A stretch of 64,000 nucleotides of DNA from Sphaerisporangium siamense. GTDB taxonomy: Bacteria; Actinomycetota; Actinomycetes; Streptosporangiales; Streptosporangiaceae. The translations under genes and the position numbers were made by a program. The stretch lies in NCBI RefSeq assembly GCF_014205275.1, contig NZ_JACHND010000001.1, forward strand, positions 2,728,001 through 2,792,000, given 5' to 3'. Shown piece after piece: positions 8,504 to 16,367 of the stretch; within the stretch, counting starts at the first letter, position 1; each line of letters starts with the position of its first letter. Below the pieces are notes generated by a model that worked only from the letters and a program-made list of their open reading frames with translations, had not been told where the DNA came from and ran no database searches.

Positions 8504-9591
8504 CGGTCCCGCCGCCGTGGGCGATGCTGGCCGAGCTCACCCACGCCTGCCCGTTGCACTGCCCCTACTGCTCCAACCCCGTGGAGCTGGTCGGCCGCGC
8601 CCGCGAGCTGGACACCGCCGGGTGGACGCGGGTCATGGCCGAGGCCGGGGCGCTCGGGATCGTGCACGCCCACCTGTCGGGCGGCGAGCCGCTGCTGCGC
8701 CGCGACCTGGACCTGATCGTCGCCGCGGCCGAGGCCGCCGGGATCTACACCCAGCTCGTCACCAGCGGCGTCGGGCTCGACCGCGCCCGGCTGGCCGAGC
8801 TGGCCGGGGCGGGCCTGCGCAGCGTCCAGCTCTCGGTGCAGGACGCGACCGCCGAGACCTCCGATCATCTGGCGGGCGCGCGGTCCTTCGCCGCCAAGCG
8901 GCGGGCCGCCGCCCTGGTGCGGGAGGCCGGGCTGCCGTTCGGGTTGAACGTCGTGCTGCACCGGCACAACCTCGACTCCCTCGACGAGATCATCGCGCTC
9001 GCCGTGGAGTGGGGCGCCGACCGGGTCGAGCTGGCCAACACCCAGTTCTACGGCTGGGCGCTGCGCAACCGCGCCGCGCTGCTCCCCACGCGCGACCAGC
9101 TCCGGCGGGCCGAGCGGACGCTGGACGCCTGGCGGGCCCGCCTGCCGGGAACACCCGAGCTGGTCTGGGTGGTGCCCGACTATTTCGAGGGCGTCCCCAA
9201 GCCCTGCATGGGCGGCTGGGGCGCGGTCTCGCTCACGGTCGCCCCGGACGGCTCCGTGCTGCCCTGTCCGGGCGCCTACACCCTTCCCGGGCTGACGTTC
9301 CCCAACGTGCGCGAGCGCGGCCTGCGGTGGATCTGGGAGGAGTCAGGCGCGTTCCACGCCTACCGGGGCACCGCCTGGATGGGCGGCCCCTGCTCCGGAT
9401 GCCCGCGCAGGGAGGACGACTTCGGCGGCTGCCGCTGCCAGGCGTACGCGATCACCGGCGACGCCGCCCGCACCGACCCCGCCTGCGCGCTGTCCCCCGA
9501 CCACCACCTGATCCGCCGCCTCACCGACGACACCCCGCCCGACGACCGGACCCCGCTGGTCTACCGCCGTCCGCGGCGCGGCCGCGCCTGA
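8500..9591 (+). CDS. pqqE: PqqE, radical SAM PqqA cross-linking enzyme
   Basis: 363 residues. Cys17-x3-Cys21-x2-Cys24 (CPLHCPYC) is the radical SAM [4Fe-4S] motif and LSGGEPLLR is the SAM-binding GGE motif. The C-terminal SPASM domain has its cysteines at PKPCMGG, VLPCPGA, CSGCPRREDDFGGCRC and DPACALS. PqqE forms the carbon-carbon bond between the Glu and Tyr of PqqA. This is the last gene of the run. There is no pqqF/pqqG protease and no PQQ-dependent dehydrogenase within the window, so peptide trimming must rely on a protease encoded elsewhere. The convergent hydrolase gene begins 4 bp after its stop. Confidence 0.93.
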   Translation: MTVPPPWAMLAELTHACPLHCPYCSNPVELVGRARELDTAGWTRVMAEAGALGIVHAHLSGGEPLLRRDLDLIVAAAEAAGIYTQLVTSGVGLDRARLAELAGAGLRSVQLSVQDATAETSDHLAGARSFAAKRRAAALVREAGLPFGLNVVLHRHNLDSLDEIIALAVEWGADRVELANTQFYGWALRNRAALLPTRDQLRRAERTLDAWRARLPGTPELVWVVPDYFEGVPKPCMGGWGAVSLTVAPDGSVLPCPGAYTLPGLTFPNVRERGLRWIWEESGAFHAYRGTAWMGGPCSGCPRREDDFGGCRCQAYAITGDAARTDPACALSPDHHLIRRLTDDTPPDDRTPLVYRRPRRGRA

Positions 9592-9595
9592 CGGC

Positions 9596-10474
9596 TCAGC
9601 CGGTGTGCAGGAGCCGGTGCTCGGCGGCGTTCCAGAAGCGCGTGAGGGCGTGGGCGGTGGTCTCGGGGGCCTCGACGGCCGGGGAGTGCATCGAGCCCGG
9701 CACGACCACGCACTCGGCGCACAGCCGCTTGGCCATCTCGGCCTGCAGGGCGGGCGGCCAGCCGTCGTCGTGCTCGCCGTACAGGACGAGCGTGGCGACG
9801 TCCAGCTCGCACAGGTCGTCCAGGCGGTCGTGGGCGGCGAGGACCTCCTCGGCCATGGCGACCAGGCCGGTGAGCGAGTTGGCGAACAGGCGCCGCCGCA
9901 GGAACGCCACGATCTCGTCCGGGACGCCGGACGCGAGGGCCTCAGGCTCCAGGCGGCTCGCCCAGATCTCTTCGAGGCCGACCTCGGGCAGCATGCGCAG
10001 CATGAGCCGGGCCGTCTTCTCGCGGGTGCCGGTGATGCCCGCCGGGCCCGAGCTCATCAGTGTGTGGGAGGCCGGCTTCATCACGCCGCCGATCACGGCC
10101 TCCCGGGTGACCAGACCGCCGAAGGAGTGCCCGAGCAGGTGGACCGGCTCGCCGGCGCCCACGACGTCGGCGACGGCGTCGATGTCCTCGCCGAGCGCCT
10201 CACAGGTGTAGGCGGCGGGGTCGTCGGGGCCCTTGGTCTCGTACTGGCCGCGCATGTCGATCGCGACGACGCGCCGCCCGGCCTGGGCGAGCGTCTCCAG
10301 GATCGCGATGAAATCCTCTTTGCTGCCCGAGTATCCGGGAACCAGGAGGGCCGGCCAGCGTTCGGGAACACCACGGACGGGCAGGGCCTCCAGCGCCGCG
10401 AAAGAGCCCACGGGGGTCTCGACGCGCTGCGGGCTGACCCCCGGCGGGAGGGCCAGGAAACGTGGCGTACTCAC
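9596..10474 (-). CDS. Alpha/beta hydrolase
   Basis: 292 residues, single alpha/beta-hydrolase fold. The nucleophile elbow is GHSFGG (residues about 115-120), the acid probably the Asp in LYGEHDDGWP, and the catalytic His in PGSMHSPAVEAPE. LLVPGYSGSKEDF supplies the oxyanion-hole region. No signal peptide, so cytoplasmic. The substrate cannot be named. GTG start at 10474 has no strong ribosome site. It converges on pqqE and ends 4 bp from it; no terminator is visible between them. Confidence 0.8.
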   Translation of the reverse strand: MSTPRFLALPPGVSPQRVETPVGSFAALEALPVRGVPERWPALLVPGYSGSKEDFIAILETLAQAGRRVVAIDMRGQYETKGPDDPAAYTCEALGEDIDAVADVVGAGEPVHLLGHSFGGLVTREAVIGGVMKPASHTLMSSGPAGITGTREKTARLMLRMLPEVGLEEIWASRLEPEALASGVPDEIVAFLRRRLFANSLTGLVAMAEEVLAAHDRLDDLCELDVATLVLYGEHDDGWPPALQAEMAKRLCAECVVVPGSMHSPAVEAPETTAHALTRFWNAAEHRLLHTG

Positions 10475-10565
10475 GTGGCACCACGATACTGAGGAGCCGG
10501 ACCGGCGACACCGTCGAACGGTGTACGCCGGTCACGTGGATCACTTCGCACTGGCGCCGCCCCGG

Positions 10566-12488
10566 TCAGCCCCTCCGCGAGCGCTGGGGGGACGACCGGC
10601 GGCGCTGGACGCGCTCGGAGGCCGCGGACGGCGCGACGTCATCGTCGGTCGCCAGGTCGGGCGAGCGGAAGACGATGGCGAACGGAGAACTCGGGATGAT
10701 GCGCTCGGGCTCGGGACGGGCGTAGGGCGCCTCGGGGGCGTAGGAAGCCTCGACGTCGTCGAAGTCCTCCGGCCCGCGGACGTCGTCGTCGGCGTCGTCC
10801 TCGAACGGCTCCAGGTCGTGGGTGTACCGCGACTCCAGGGGCTCGCGCGGCGCCTCGGGCTCCTCCACGGCGGCCGGCGCGGTGGCGGGCGCCTCCGACC
10901 GCGACTCGGACAGGGCCTCCGACAGCGCCGCCCGGTTGGCGCCCCTACGGGACCGGCGCGGCGCCGGGACCTCGGCCTGGGGCTCCCGGACGACCTCCGG
11001 CTCCGGGGCCAGGATGTCGCCGGCGGGCACGACCTCGGGCTCGGCCGAGGACAGCGTCTCCTGGCCGCCGCGCGTGCGCCGGCGCTGCCGGTTGCGCGGG
11101 GGCCGTTCGCGGCGCTCCTCGCGGGCGCCACGCTCCTCGCGGCGCGAGCGGTGCCGCCCGGTCTCGCCGAGATCTTCGATGGCCTCGGCGGACAGGCCCG
11201 CCCGGGACCGCTGGGCGCGCGGCAGCACGCCCTTGGTGCCCTCGGGGATGCCGAGGTCGCCGTAGATGTGCGGCGAGGTCGAGTAGGTCTCCACGGGCTC
11301 GGCGAAGTCCAGGCCGAGGGCGTTGTTGATGACCTTCCAGCGGGTGAGCTCCTCCCACTCCACGAAGGTCACGGCCACGCCGGTGCGGCCCGCCCGGCCC
11401 GTGCGGCCGATGCGGTGGACGTAGGTCTTCTCGTCCTGCGGGCAGTCGTAGTTGACGACATGGGTGACGTCGTCGATGTCGATGCCGCGCGCCGCGACGT
11501 CGGTGGCCACCAGCACGTCGATCTTGCCGTTGCGGAACGCCCGCAGCGCCTGCTCGCGCTGGCCCTGCCCGAGGTCGCCGTGCACGGCCGCCGCGGCGAA
11601 GCCGCGCTCCTTGAGCTGCTCGGACACCATGTCGCACGCGCGCTTGGTCTCGCAGAACACCATCGTGAGGCCACGGCCCTCGCACTGGAGCAGGCGGCCG
11701 ACGATCTCGATCTTGTCCATGCGGTGGGTGCGGTACACGAACTGGGTCGTGTTCGACTTGTCGTCCCCGTCGGCGTCCGGGTTCTCGGCGCGCACATGGG
11801 TAGGGCGCGACAGGTAGCGGCGCGACAGGGCGACGATCTCGCCGGGCATCGTGGCGGAGAACAGCATGGTCTGCCGCTCGGCCGGGATGAGCTTGATGAT
11901 GCGCTCGATGTCCGGGAGGAAGCCCAGGTCGAGCATGCGGTCGGCCTCGTCCAGGACCAGCATGGAGATCTGGCCGAGGTCGAGGTGCTTCTGGTTCACC
12001 AGGTCGAGCAGCCGGCCCGGGGTGCCGACGATCACGTCGACGCCCTGCTTGAGCGCCTCGATCTGCGGCTCGTAGGCCCGCCCGCCGTACACCGTCAGGA
12101 TGCGCGAGCCCAGCTTGCCGCCCGCGACGACGAGGTCCTCCGTGACCTGCAGCGCCAGCTCGCGGGTCGGGACGACGACGAGGCCGCGGGGCTTCTTGCG
12201 GTTCTTTCGGGGCTTGCCGACGCGCTGGAGCATCGCCACGCCGAAGGCGTAGGTCTTGCCGGTGCCGGTGCGCGCCTGGCCGATGACGTCCTGCCCGCTG
12301 ATCGCGAGGGGAAGGGCCATCTCTTGAATGGGGAAGGGTGAGATGATGCCCTCGGTTTCGAGGGCATCAGCGATCTCCGCTATGACTCCAAGGTCTCGGA
12401 ACGTGGTCAGCTCGGCCTGCCTAGGTCTCCTGCGAAGGCGGGCCTCCGGGACCGCCGGCCTGGTGCCGGGTCCGCACGGAAAAGCCAA
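10566..12488 (-). CDS. DEAD-box ATP-dependent RNA helicase
   Basis: About 640 residues. All motifs are visible: Q motif FPIQEMALP, Walker A ARTGTGKT, PTREL, TPGR, DEAD in VLDEADRML, SAT in FSATMP, and HRIGRTGRAGRTG. The helicase core ends near residue 410. A long tail follows, basic Arg-rich (about 420-470) then acidic, typical of RhlE/CsdA-like actinobacterial enzymes that act on mRNA or rRNA. The start is uncertain. Homologues begin near TTFRDLGV, which here is preceded by a CTG codon with GGCAGG 5 nt upstream. The only in-frame standard start codon upstream is the TTG at 12488, which has AGGG directly against it. The real protein may begin about 26 residues later. Confidence 0.88.
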   Translation of the reverse strand: MAFPCGPGTRPAVPEARLRRRPRQAELTTFRDLGVIAEIADALETEGIISPFPIQEMALPLAISGQDVIGQARTGTGKTYAFGVAMLQRVGKPRKNRKKPRGLVVVPTRELALQVTEDLVVAGGKLGSRILTVYGGRAYEPQIEALKQGVDVIVGTPGRLLDLVNQKHLDLGQISMLVLDEADRMLDLGFLPDIERIIKLIPAERQTMLFSATMPGEIVALSRRYLSRPTHVRAENPDADGDDKSNTTQFVYRTHRMDKIEIVGRLLQCEGRGLTMVFCETKRACDMVSEQLKERGFAAAAVHGDLGQGQREQALRAFRNGKIDVLVATDVAARGIDIDDVTHVVNYDCPQDEKTYVHRIGRTGRAGRTGVAVTFVEWEELTRWKVINNALGLDFAEPVETYSTSPHIYGDLGIPEGTKGVLPRAQRSRAGLSAEAIEDLGETGRHRSRREERGAREERRERPPRNRQRRRTRGGQETLSSAEPEVVPAGDILAPEPEVVREPQAEVPAPRRSRRGANRAALSEALSESRSEAPATAPAAVEEPEAPREPLESRYTHDLEPFEDDADDDVRGPEDFDDVEASYAPEAPYARPEPERIIPSSPFAIVFRSPDLATDDDVAPSAASERVQRRRSSPQRSRRG

Positions 12489-12575
12489 CCCTCATCCGTC
12501 TCGGCGACCGCCGCGACGTCGTGCGCGTGGGGCTATCAGGCGATTTTCACCCTGAATACATACTGCGGTCGCACT

Positions 12576-12604
12576 CTTACAGGTCAGTGTACTCGATACC
12601 ACAA
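12576..12604 (-). promoter_or_regulatory. Candidate promoter of the DEAD-box helicase gene
   Basis: On the minus strand, TTGTGG (12599-12604) and TGTAAG (12576-12581) are separated by 17 bp. Transcription from here gives a leader of roughly 80 nt or more before the helicase start, long enough to carry regulatory structure. Confidence 0.35.
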
Positions 12605-12742
12605 CTGCGGGCCGATTTCTTGACGTTCGATCCAGAACATCGCCATGGCCGTCCGGGCAGGAATCCGGAGTTCGCGCTCGTCAGGGGCCGTGCGGCCCCG
12701 CCACGGGGACCGCCGGGCCCGCGAAGCTCGTACGCTGCATCC

Positions 12743-13417
12743 ATGAGTGATTCCCCTGCCGGTGTCGTCGACCTGCTCGGCGTGCTCGCCTACGCCGAGC
12801 TGAGCGCGTGCCTGCGGCTGGCCGAGGACGCCGCCGCGCTCGCCCCCACGCTCACCGACCGGGCGGCGCTCGGCGGCATCGCCGCCGTCGAGTACGCCCA
12901 CTTCCGGCTGCTGCGCGACCGGCTGACCTCGCTCGGCGCCGACCCCGAGGCCGCCATGGAGCCGTTCGTGGAGTCCATCGACGACTGGCACGAGAAGACG
13001 CGCCCCGGGGACTGGCTGGAGGCCCTGGTCAAGGCGTACGTCGGCACGGGGATCGCCGGGGACTTCTACCGCGAGGCCGCCCGGCACGTGGACACCGACA
13101 CCCGCGAGCTGGTGGACGAGGTGCTGGCCGAGGAGGTCCGCTCGGAGTTCGCGGTCGACCGGGTGCGCACGGCGCTGGCCGGCAACCCGCAGGTCGCCGG
13201 GCGGCTCGCGCTGTGGGCGCGCCGCATGGTCGGCGAGGCGCTGAGCCAGGGCCACCGGCTGGCGGTCGCCCGCCCCGAGCTGGCGCTGCTGCTGGTGTCC
13301 GAGACCGGCGCGGCCGACGGGGACGCCGACCTGGTGGGCATCGGCCGCCTGTTCGCCCGGCTGACCGAGGAGCACGGCAAGCGGATGGCCGCGCTCGGGC
13401 TGGTCCCCGGGCCCTGA
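12743..13417 (+). CDS. Ferritin-like fold protein
   Basis: 224 residues, almost all alpha-helical. The segment AVEYAHFRLLRDRL (an ExxH pair) and acidic helices such as VDEVLAEEVRSEF fit the four-helix ferritin-like/MiaE-like bundle used for di-iron sites. I recall this family as a conserved neighbour of the DEAD-box helicase and DUF3107 genes in actinobacteria, where it is annotated only as ferritin-like fold-containing. Whether a full di-iron site is present is unclear by eye, so enzyme function is not assigned. Start ATG 12743 is the first Met before the folded part; the upstream in-frame stretch is Pro/Arg-rich and non-conserved in appearance. Confidence 0.7.
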   Translation: MSDSPAGVVDLLGVLAYAELSACLRLAEDAAALAPTLTDRAALGGIAAVEYAHFRLLRDRLTSLGADPEAAMEPFVESIDDWHEKTRPGDWLEALVKAYVGTGIAGDFYREAARHVDTDTRELVDEVLAEEVRSEFAVDRVRTALAGNPQVAGRLALWARRMVGEALSQGHRLAVARPELALLLVSETGAADGDADLVGIGRLFARLTEEHGKRMAALGLVPGP

Positions 13418-13825
13418 GCCCCCGCCCGGTGGGCGTGGTGCCCGGCCTTCCGTGGCGTTCTCGTGCCTTCCCCGACGTTCTGCGGCGTTCTCCGGCGGTA
13501 AGGTTTCGGACTTCTGGCCGATTCGGTCGGTGATCGAGGGGCGCGAAACCCCTCACCGGTTGTACCGTTCGAGCATGAGGGCCTCGCGCCGCTACGGCAG
13601 TTCCTTGATGAGATGTGGACCCAACCGCTGGACCTCACGGCCGGTGTTGAGAAGGGGGAGCGCGGACTGCCCGGCCTTCGGGCACAGGCGGGACGACGTT
13701 CGGAGGTCACGCCGCCCCTGCGGCTGCTCACTTCCCCCACGTGAGGAATGCAGGGGGCGGTTCTAGCCCCGCATCAGCACGTCAGGCCACATGCCGCGCG
13801 GCCGTCGCGCCGCGCGGACCCGGGC
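13418..13825. other. Gap with no convincing gene
   Basis: About 400 bp between the ferritin-like gene and the DUF3107 terminator. Open frames exist on both strands but are Arg/Ser-rich, lack ribosome sites and resemble no family I know. The plus strand has a run of GTTCTC/GTTCTG-like short repeats at 13457-13495. I see no RNA gene. Confidence 0.5.
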
Positions 13826-13854
13826 GCTTCGGGGAGCGCGCGGCCCCCCGAAGC
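13826..13854 (-). terminator. Terminator of the DUF3107 gene
   Basis: GCTTCGGGG (13826-13834) pairs with CCCCGAAGC (13846-13854) around an 11-nt loop. It lies 8 bp beyond the DUF3107 stop on the minus strand. The stem can extend outwards with CCGG pairing after one mismatch. There is no U-run, as is common in high-GC actinobacteria. Confidence 0.5.
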
Positions 13855-13861
13855 ACCGGGC

Positions 13862-14092
13862 TCAGAGCGTGCCGCCGAAGCCGACGGGACGCTGCTCGTC
13901 CTCGCCGATCTCGACGAATCCGAGCGCGGCGACCGGGACGACCACGCGGCGCCCCTTGACGTCGGTGACGGAGAACACGCCGCGGTCCGCGGCCAGGGCG
14001 TTGCGCAGTTCCTGTTCGACCTCGTCGGCGGACAGCTCGGTCTCGACGACTATTTCACGGTGCACGGAGCGTACGCCGATCTTGATTTCCAT
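13862..14092 (-). CDS. DUF3107 family protein
   Basis: 76 residues, full length for this actinobacteria-specific family. It begins MEIKIGVRSVHREIVVET, followed by SADEVEQELRNALA and GVFSVTDVKGRRVVVPVAALGFVEIG. Function is unknown; no catalytic residues or membrane segments stand out. ATG 14092 has AGGGAG 4 nt upstream. It is commonly found beside a TetR regulator and a DEAD-box helicase, as here. Confidence 0.85.
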   Translation of the reverse strand: MEIKIGVRSVHREIVVETELSADEVEQELRNALAADRGVFSVTDVKGRRVVVPVAALGFVEIGEDEQRPVGFGGTL

Positions 14093-14200
14093 CGGGCTCC
14101 CTTTCGACGGCCGGAGGTGCTCGTCCCATGGTGACCCGTGACACGTGGGGTGGCGCCCGCTGATCGCGTCAAGCGAACACCGCGGAGCGCCGGGCGGGCG

Positions 14201-14821
14201 CTAGGAGGTACGCGGGAACCCGCCGATGCCGCGCCAGGCGAGGCGGGCCATGAGCTGGGTGGCGACGTCCTTGGGGATGGAACCGTGGCTGGCCAGCCAG
14301 TAGCGGGCGCTGACCTCGGCCATGCCGACCAGGCCGACGCCGAGCAGGTGGGCCTCGTCGCTGGAGCAGCCCGTGTCCTCCTGGATGACCTGGCTGATCA
14401 TCTCGGCGCTCTCGCGCAGCGAGCGCTCGACGCGCTGGCGGACCTGGGCGACGTTGCGCAGGTCGGACTCGAAGACCAGCCGGAACGCCTCGCCCTGGGT
14501 GGAGACGAAGTCGAAGAACGCCCCGATGGCCGCCTGGACGCGCTGCTTGTTGTCGGTCGTGGAGGCGAGGGCCTCGCGGCAGCGGTTGGCCATGTCGTCG
14601 ACGTGGACGTCCAGCAGCGCCAGGTACAGGTCCAGCTTGCCGGGGAAGTGCTGGTAGAGGACGGGCTTGCTCACGCCCGCCCGCTCGGCGATCTCGTCCA
14701 TCGCGGCCGCGTGGTAGCCGTTCTCCACGAAGACCTCTTGCGCCGCGTCGAGCAACTGTCGGCGGCGGGCCATCCGGGGCAGGCGGGTGCCCCGGGGCTT
14801 GGCGTCCGGGGTAGCGGTCAC
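14201..14821 (-). CDS. TetR/AcrR family transcriptional regulator
   Basis: 206 residues. The N-terminal helix-turn-helix is typical: RRRQLLDAAQEVFVENGYHA, then MDEIAERAGVSKPVLYQHFPGK. An alpha-helical ligand-binding domain follows. GTG 14821 is chosen because AAGGAG (14829-14834) sits 7 nt upstream; the frame remains open further but without a ribosome site. The regulator lies between DUF3107 and a small acidic protein, all on the minus strand, an arrangement I associate with actinobacterial core genomes. Its target is not evident; no clear palindrome was found in the 160-bp upstream gap. Confidence 0.88.
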   Translation of the reverse strand: MTATPDAKPRGTRLPRMARRRQLLDAAQEVFVENGYHAAAMDEIAERAGVSKPVLYQHFPGKLDLYLALLDVHVDDMANRCREALASTTDNKQRVQAAIGAFFDFVSTQGEAFRLVFESDLRNVAQVRQRVERSLRESAEMISQVIQEDTGCSSDEAHLLGVGLVGMAEVSARYWLASHGSIPKDVATQLMARLAWRGIGGFPRTS

Positions 14822-14980
14822 GGGAATTCTCCTTGGGACGGTTCGTCCGGCGCGGTCGCCGACCGCGCTCCGGCTCATGATGACGACTGGCGCCCGGATC
14901 GTCTTCGCTCAGGCCCGGGCCTGCCGCTCACGCCCGGGGATCCGGTCCGGGCTTCACATCCTACGCGCGGGTAATCCGGC

Positions 14981-15214
14981 TCAGCGATATTCGTCGTCGC
15001 CGAACTCGACCGTGCGGTTCTGGTCCGCCGCGTCGGCGGGATCCACGTCGTAGGAGACCTCGATCGGCCACTCGCGGCGCTCGGTGCGGACGTCCAGGTG
15101 CTGCTCGATGGCGTCGGCCTCGGGGACCTCGGTCTGGAGCCCCTCCGCGACGTCGTCGAGCGCGCCGAGTTCGTCCGGCGTGACCTCGTTCCCGTGCACG
15201 TCCATCTCCGACAT
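14981..15214 (-). CDS. Small acidic conserved hypothetical protein
   Basis: 77 residues, strongly acidic (about a quarter Asp/Glu): MSEMDVHGNEVTPDELGALD, then DVDPADAADQNRTVEFGDDE. No domain recognised. The gene call rests on an excellent ribosome site (GGAGGAGA about 6 nt before ATG 15214) and on my recollection of similar small proteins next to DUF3107/TetR genes in actinobacteria. Function unknown. Confidence 0.65.
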   Translation of the reverse strand: MSEMDVHGNEVTPDELGALDDVAEGLQTEVPEADAIEQHLDVRTERREWPIEVSYDVDPADAADQNRTVEFGDDEYR

Positions 15215-15277
15215 GTGCGGTCTCCTCCGTCGACGGCGAGCATGAACTCGCACGCTCCATACCCCGATGCGTCCAGC

Positions 15278-16186
15278 CTAAGGCCCGCCGGTGTCCGGAC
15301 CCCGCTCCGGCGGCGCCATCAGGTCGCCGAACCGCCCGACGCGCTCCAGCACGTCAGGGGCGGTGAACACGAACTCCTCCGGGCGCCGCAGCTCTTCGAC
15401 CTCCTCCCAGGTGAGGGGCGTGGAGACGCTGGGGAGGCGGTTGGCGCGCAGGGAGTACGGCGCGACCGTGGTCTTGGCGGGGTTGTTCTGGCTCCAGTCG
15501 ATGAACACCTTGCCGGGCCGCAGTTTCCTGGCCATCAGGCTGACGATCTCGTCGGGGCGCTCCTTCTCCAGGCGCCGCGCGAGCGCCCTGGCGTAGGCGG
15601 AGGGGTCCTCCTCGCGGTGCGACCAAGGGACGTACACCTGCATGCCCTTGTTCCCGCTGGTCTTCGGGCGGCCGTCGAGCCCGTCCTCGCCCAGGGCCTC
15701 GCGCAGGCGCAGCGCCACGCGGCGGCACTCGACGATCGTCGCGGGGGCGCCGGGGTCGAGGTCGAAGACCATGGTGTCGGGGGGCCGGGGCCGTCCCTCG
15801 TCGTCGACCCGCCACATCGGCGTGTGGAGCTCCAGCGCGGCCAGGCCCGCGAAGTACACGAGCGTGGGCAGGTCGTCCACGATGGCGTACTCGATCGTCT
15901 CGCGGCCCTTGGTGCTGCCGGGGGCGGGCAGGCGGGCGGTGCGCACCCACGAGGGCGTGTGCGCGGGCCGGTTCTTCTCGAAGAAGAATGGACCGTCCAC
16001 GCCCTCGGGGTACCGCTTGACGGTGAGGGCGCGGCCCGAGATGTGGGGCAGCAGGAACGGGGCGACGCGAGTGTAGTAGTCGATCACCTCGGCCTTGGTG
16101 AACCCCGCCTCGGGGTACAGCACCTTGCCGAGGTTGGTCAGCGTCAGCTGCCGGCCGTCCACCCGGACCCGGACCTTCTCCGGCAT
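15278..16186 (-). CDS. ligD: LigD-type polymerase-domain protein (NHEJ)
   Basis: 302 residues, only the archaeo-eukaryotic-primase-like polymerase domain of LigD, with no ligase or phosphoesterase domain. Visible motifs are LTNLGKVLYPEAGFTKAE, the metal-binding FDLDPG, TSGNKGMQVYVPW and FIDWSQNN. In non-homologous end joining this enzyme fills gaps with ribonucleotides at breaks held by Ku. The ligase part must be encoded elsewhere. It diverges from ku across 181 bp, so the two are likely co-regulated. Start ATG 16186 matches family N-termini. The symbol refers to the domain, not to a full LigD. Confidence 0.9.
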   Translation of the reverse strand: MPEKVRVRVDGRQLTLTNLGKVLYPEAGFTKAEVIDYYTRVAPFLLPHISGRALTVKRYPEGVDGPFFFEKNRPAHTPSWVRTARLPAPGSTKGRETIEYAIVDDLPTLVYFAGLAALELHTPMWRVDDEGRPRPPDTMVFDLDPGAPATIVECRRVALRLREALGEDGLDGRPKTSGNKGMQVYVPWSHREEDPSAYARALARRLEKERPDEIVSLMARKLRPGKVFIDWSQNNPAKTTVAPYSLRANRLPSVSTPLTWEEVEELRRPEEFVFTAPDVLERVGRFGDLMAPPERGPDTGGP

Positions 16187-16284
16187 GGCTCACCCCCCGT
16201 CCCCGGATCGCCGCCGCCCGCGGTCTTCCGTCCTGTGGCCCCGTGACCAGGGACGACTTGACCGGATACGGCATTCGACACTGG

Positions 16285-16304
16285 GTATCTGCCCATTTAG
16301 ATAC
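16285..16304. promoter_or_regulatory. Inverted repeat between the LigD-Pol and ku genes
   Basis: GTATCT (16285-16290) and AGATAC (16299-16304) form a perfect 6-bp dyad with an 8-bp AT-rich spacer. It lies near the middle of the divergent promoter region and could be an operator serving both genes. Confidence 0.35.
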
Positions 16305-16326
16305 TGCTTTGCGCCCTTGCCGCTAC

Positions 16327-16340
16327 CGAACACGCGTTCG
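16327..16340. promoter_or_regulatory. LexA (SOS) box upstream of ku
   Basis: CGAAC-ACGC-GTTCG matches the actinobacterial/Gram-positive LexA consensus CGAAC-N4-GTTCG at all ten defined bases. It is centred about 35 bp before the ku ATG. No second such box was noticed elsewhere in the window. Confidence 0.65.
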
Positions 16341-16367
16341 ATAGTGGAGGCGAGGTGAGGAGAGGCC

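Noticed and set aside
10233-12341. 702-codon open frame on the plus strand opposite the DEAD-box helicase
   Set aside because: The minus strand carries every helicase motif; the plus frame is a compositional shadow.
13452-13766. 104-residue plus-strand frame in the 13.4-13.8 kb gap
   Set aside because: Arg/Ser/Cys-rich, no ribosome site, no recognisable family. Kept as non-coding.
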